Assembly (NCBI GenBank): GCA_016717145.1
Contig: JADKGD010000045.1
Location: 1 to 19,937 of the forward strand
DNA: 19,937 bases
Origin: Saprospiraceae bacterium
Lineage (GTDB): Bacteria > Bacteroidota > Bacteroidia > Chitinophagales > Saprospiraceae
Direction: 5' to 3'
Shown here: piece by piece, positions 17,666 through 19,937 of the stretch
How positions within the stretch are numbered: position 1 is the first letter of the stretch
Layout of the letters: each line of letters starts with the position of its first letter
The notes under the pieces: model-generated
The model's database searches: none
What the model saw: the letters and a program-made list of their open reading frames with translations, nothing else
What the model was told of the DNA's origin: nothing
Translations under genes and position numbers: made by a program

Positions 17666-18157
17666 TCATCTGTTTAAATTCCAAATGGTAAAGTTTAAAA
17701 TGGTAGCAAATGATACCCAAGCGATGTATGGAACAAGCAGCCATGCTGCTGTTTTGGAGAATGTAGAGAAACTAAATATGGTTAGAATAATAGTTACTAC
17801 CATTAAAATAATATCTGCTAATGCCAAGGCTGGTGAGTGAAGGTGAAAAAAGAAAATACTCCAACAAAAATTTAGAAATAGTTGTGTGGCAAATACTAAA
17901 TAGGCGTTCCGTTTGTTTAGTTCAGTAGCTTTGTTATTTCAAATAATTCCCAACGAAATGCCCATCAGCAAGTACAATATGGTCCATACAGGTCCAAATA
18001 AATATGCAGGTGGATTCCAAGTTGGTTTTTGCACTTTATCAAACCAAAAGTTGTTGCTGGCACTGGCAAGCAGGCCACTAATAATTCCTACGCTTTCACA
18101 CAAAATAATTGTGAAGATGAATTTCCAAACCGACGATAATTTTTGATTTGATTCCAT
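17666..18157 (-). CDS. tspO: TspO/MBR family membrane protein, internal TGA
   Basis: TspO (translocator/benzodiazepine-receptor family) is a five-helix membrane protein that binds tetrapyrroles and lipophilic ligands. The first part is typical: KFIFTIILCESVGIISGLLA (TM1), then KPTWNPPAYLFGPVWTILYL with the family motif W-x-P-P-x4-GPVW (residues 47-58), and MGISLGII. A TGA at 17939-17941 (codon 73) interrupts it, where most relatives have Trp; the same frame then continues through NNKATELNKRNAYLVFATQL, ADIILMVVTIILTIF, TAAWLLVPYIAWVSF and ATILNFTIWNLNR to a stop at 17666. Full length 163 aa is normal. A single G-to-A change or read error in a TGG codon explains the stop. It follows the NADH dehydrogenase gene with a 130-bp gap. 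Confidence 0.9.
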
Positions 18158-18287
18158 GTATAAAGTTTACTATTTTGATTTTGAAGTAAGTGTTGGATAT
18201 AATAGTGCTATTAACTGGGGTCGATCATGACAATGCGAGAAGCTAAGGAAGGAACAAAATTACTATGATACATTTCCATGTCTTGTA

Positions 18288-19795
18288 TCATTTTATTTTG
18301 GTCTTTTGAATAGAATTATATGGATTGTTTTTTGAAGATAACGGTGGAAATAAAAGGGCTAATGATTGGTTGTGGGTGAAGTATTTATATATCCAATTGA
18401 TAAAAACTATTAAACGATTTTTGAATCCTATTAATAAAAATAAATGCAAGGTCATCCAGATAAACCAAGCAAAAAAACCATGAAAGGTTAGTTTGGGTTT
18501 GGCCAAGTCAACTACGGCTTTGTTTCTACCCACCGTTGCCATACTACCTTTGTTAACATATTGAAATGGAAGTAAAGGTTTGTTTTTGCCAATCTCAAAA
18601 AATTATTCGCTAAATTTTTTGACTGGTCAATGGCCACACTTGCTAATTGTGGAAATCCTTTTGGATGTAAATCACTTTCAATAAGGGCTACATCACCTAA
18701 GGCAAAAACATTTTCAGCAGCTATAACACGATGGTAACTATCGGTTTTGATTTGATTTGATTTTGAAATAAAATCAGGATGGATGCCTTCTGGAATATTT
18801 CCTTTTACGCCCGCTGCCCAAATAACAAAAGTAGATTCAATAACAGATCCATCTTGTAATAAAACTTGAGTACCGTCATATTCTTTTACCAATGTGTTTA
18901 ACATCACTGTAACACCCAACTTTTGTAGATATTCTTTTGCCTTTATCGAAGATGCTTCCCTCATTGCTGACAATAATTTTGGTGTCCCTTCCAAGAGATA
19001 AATTTTCATTTCAGCAAAATTCAATTCGGGATATTCTAGTGGCAACGAATCAGTTTTCATTTCGGCTAATGCGCCACTTAGTTCTACGCCTGTAGGACCA
19101 CCACCTACAATTACAATCGACAAAAGTTTGTTAGAGTTTGAGTGGTTGGCGGTTATTGCATCTTCAAAATGTGTGAGTAGCGTATTTCTTATTTGTAGCG
19201 CTTCCCAGGTCGATTTCATAGGAAAACTAAATTTTTCAATCGCCGTATTTCCAAAATAATTGGTAACAGCCCCAGTGGCAATAACCAAGTAATCATAAGT
19301 AAAAATTCCGTTGGATGTTTCTATATTTTTATTTTCGGTGTTTATATTTGTCACGGTGGTCACACGAATCGTTACATTTTTACTTTTCTGAAATATATTT
19401 CGCAATGGGAAAGAAATATTACTTGCATCTAAATTTGCCATAGCTACTTGATAAAACAAAGGCTGAAACTGATGGTAGTTATTTTGATCTATTAAAGTAA
19501 TGGCGTAGTCTGGGTGGTTGTTTAATGTTCTTGCCAGTTTTAAACCTGCAAAACCTGCACCGATGATCACAATATGTTTTTTGGAATGTTTGGCATATTC
19601 GTTTGCCATTCCTTGCAATGAATCGTTGTATTCAATTAAGGCTTTTTCGTTTATTTCCACCTTTTGTTCATAAGGAATTGTAATGGTCATTTCATCCTCA
19701 AACTTTGATAATTCGGGATAGTTTTCTTGAATTTTAGTAATAGTTTCAATAATTTCTTTATTTAATTCATCCTTGGTTTTCATTGGTATGTTCAT
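18288..19795 (-). CDS. Type II NADH dehydrogenase (NDH-2), with N-terminal extension; one frame change
   Basis: NDH-2 is a membrane-bound FAD enzyme passing electrons from NADH to (mena)quinone without pumping protons. Residues 75-90 hold the FAD-binding motif HIVIIGAGFAGLKLA; RNIFQKSKNVTI and DYLVIATGAVTNYFG follow; the NADH-binding motif is IVIVGGGPTGVELSGALAEM (from about 227); FALGDVA (364-370) is the second FAD contact. The frame then shifts in an A run near 18585 and continues NKPLLPFQYVNKGSMATVGR, NKAVVDLAKP and a hydrophobic C-terminal membrane segment (FFAWFIWMTLHLFLLIGF), ending at 18288. Total about 500 aa, longer than usual because roughly 72 residues precede the FAD domain; these (MKTKDELNKEIIETITKIQE onward, with NYPELSKFEDEM) look like a separate small acidic helical protein fused in front. 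The start is ATG 19795, or the Met four codons later. Confidence 0.9.
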
Positions 19796-19937
19796 AAATT
19801 AGGCAACAACTGTTTTATACACATATCTATATTTTATTTTAATTCAACAATATACTAGAGCCAATGTTTCGTTTGCTGCTATGTCTTATACTTATTTGAT
19901 CAAATGTCTAGTTCGTACAAAAAGTATGGCTATTAAA
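19796..19937. other. Upstream region of the NADH dehydrogenase gene
   Basis: AT-rich DNA before the minus-strand NDH-2 gene, without an open frame. It should contain that gene's promoter, but I find no exact TAnnTTTG element with a properly spaced TTTG. Confidence 0.5.

Noticed and set aside
17939..17941. TGA read as Trp (altered genetic code) or selenocysteine
   Set aside because: Other genes in the window end at TGA, no SECIS-like hairpin is evident, and relatives have Trp rather than Cys at this position, so a single base change is simpler.

Overview
The window looks like chromosome from an AT-rich member of the Bacteroidota, probably a Saprospiraceae-like lineage. Evidence: a very large secreted protein with PKD-like modules and a type B type IX secretion (T9SS/CHU_C-like) C-terminus; a recF plus DUF721 pair; aminofutalosine synthase MqnE of the futalosine menaquinone pathway; an AbiEi/DUF6577 antitoxin of Bacteroidota type; and several TAnnTTTG-type -7 promoter elements. 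The first 10 kb carries many +1/-1 frame changes inside otherwise well-conserved proteins, several at homopolymers. I read those genes as single genes split by sequence errors (or very recent decay) and give their full reconstructed extents.

Layout. 1-870: no intact gene; coding-like scraps of unknown identity. 788-2028 (-): mqnE. 2138-10039 (+): three closely spaced genes: a family 2 glycosyltransferase, an SMP-30/gluconolactonase-like protein, and a giant (about 1,970 aa) T9SS-exported modular surface protein ending in two tandem modules of about 201 codons and a type B sorting domain, closed by a strong terminator at 10064-10097. 10143-10634 (+): small two-TM holin-III-like protein. 10612-12032 (-): DUF721 gene and recF. 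12081-12780 (-): DUF1003 membrane protein.

12900-16200 is an accessory patch with two overlaid layers. One is an AbiEi/AbiEii type IV toxin-antitoxin operon (13194-15029, -) with its own recognisable promoter, plus a DUF1801 gene (15369-15788, -). The other is a set of small palindromes with a TGY (or closely related) 3-nt loop, together with two relics of a REP-associated Y1 transposase (RAYT): a C-terminal fragment abutting the toxin gene (13105-13191) and a miniature internally deleted copy (15944-16047) flanked by inverted REP hairpins. Directly after it lies an IS110-family element (transposase 16425-17450, broken by a stop and frameshifts) with long non-coding ends that could hold a bridge RNA.

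17666-19795 (-): tspO (one internal TGA where a Trp would be expected) and a type II NADH dehydrogenase with an unusual N-terminal extension of about 70 residues. MqnE and NDH-2 both relate to the menaquinone-linked respiratory chain but sit far apart with no sign of co-regulation. I found no convincing RNA genes or CRISPR array. The most interesting part is the REP/RAYT/IS110/AbiE cluster.
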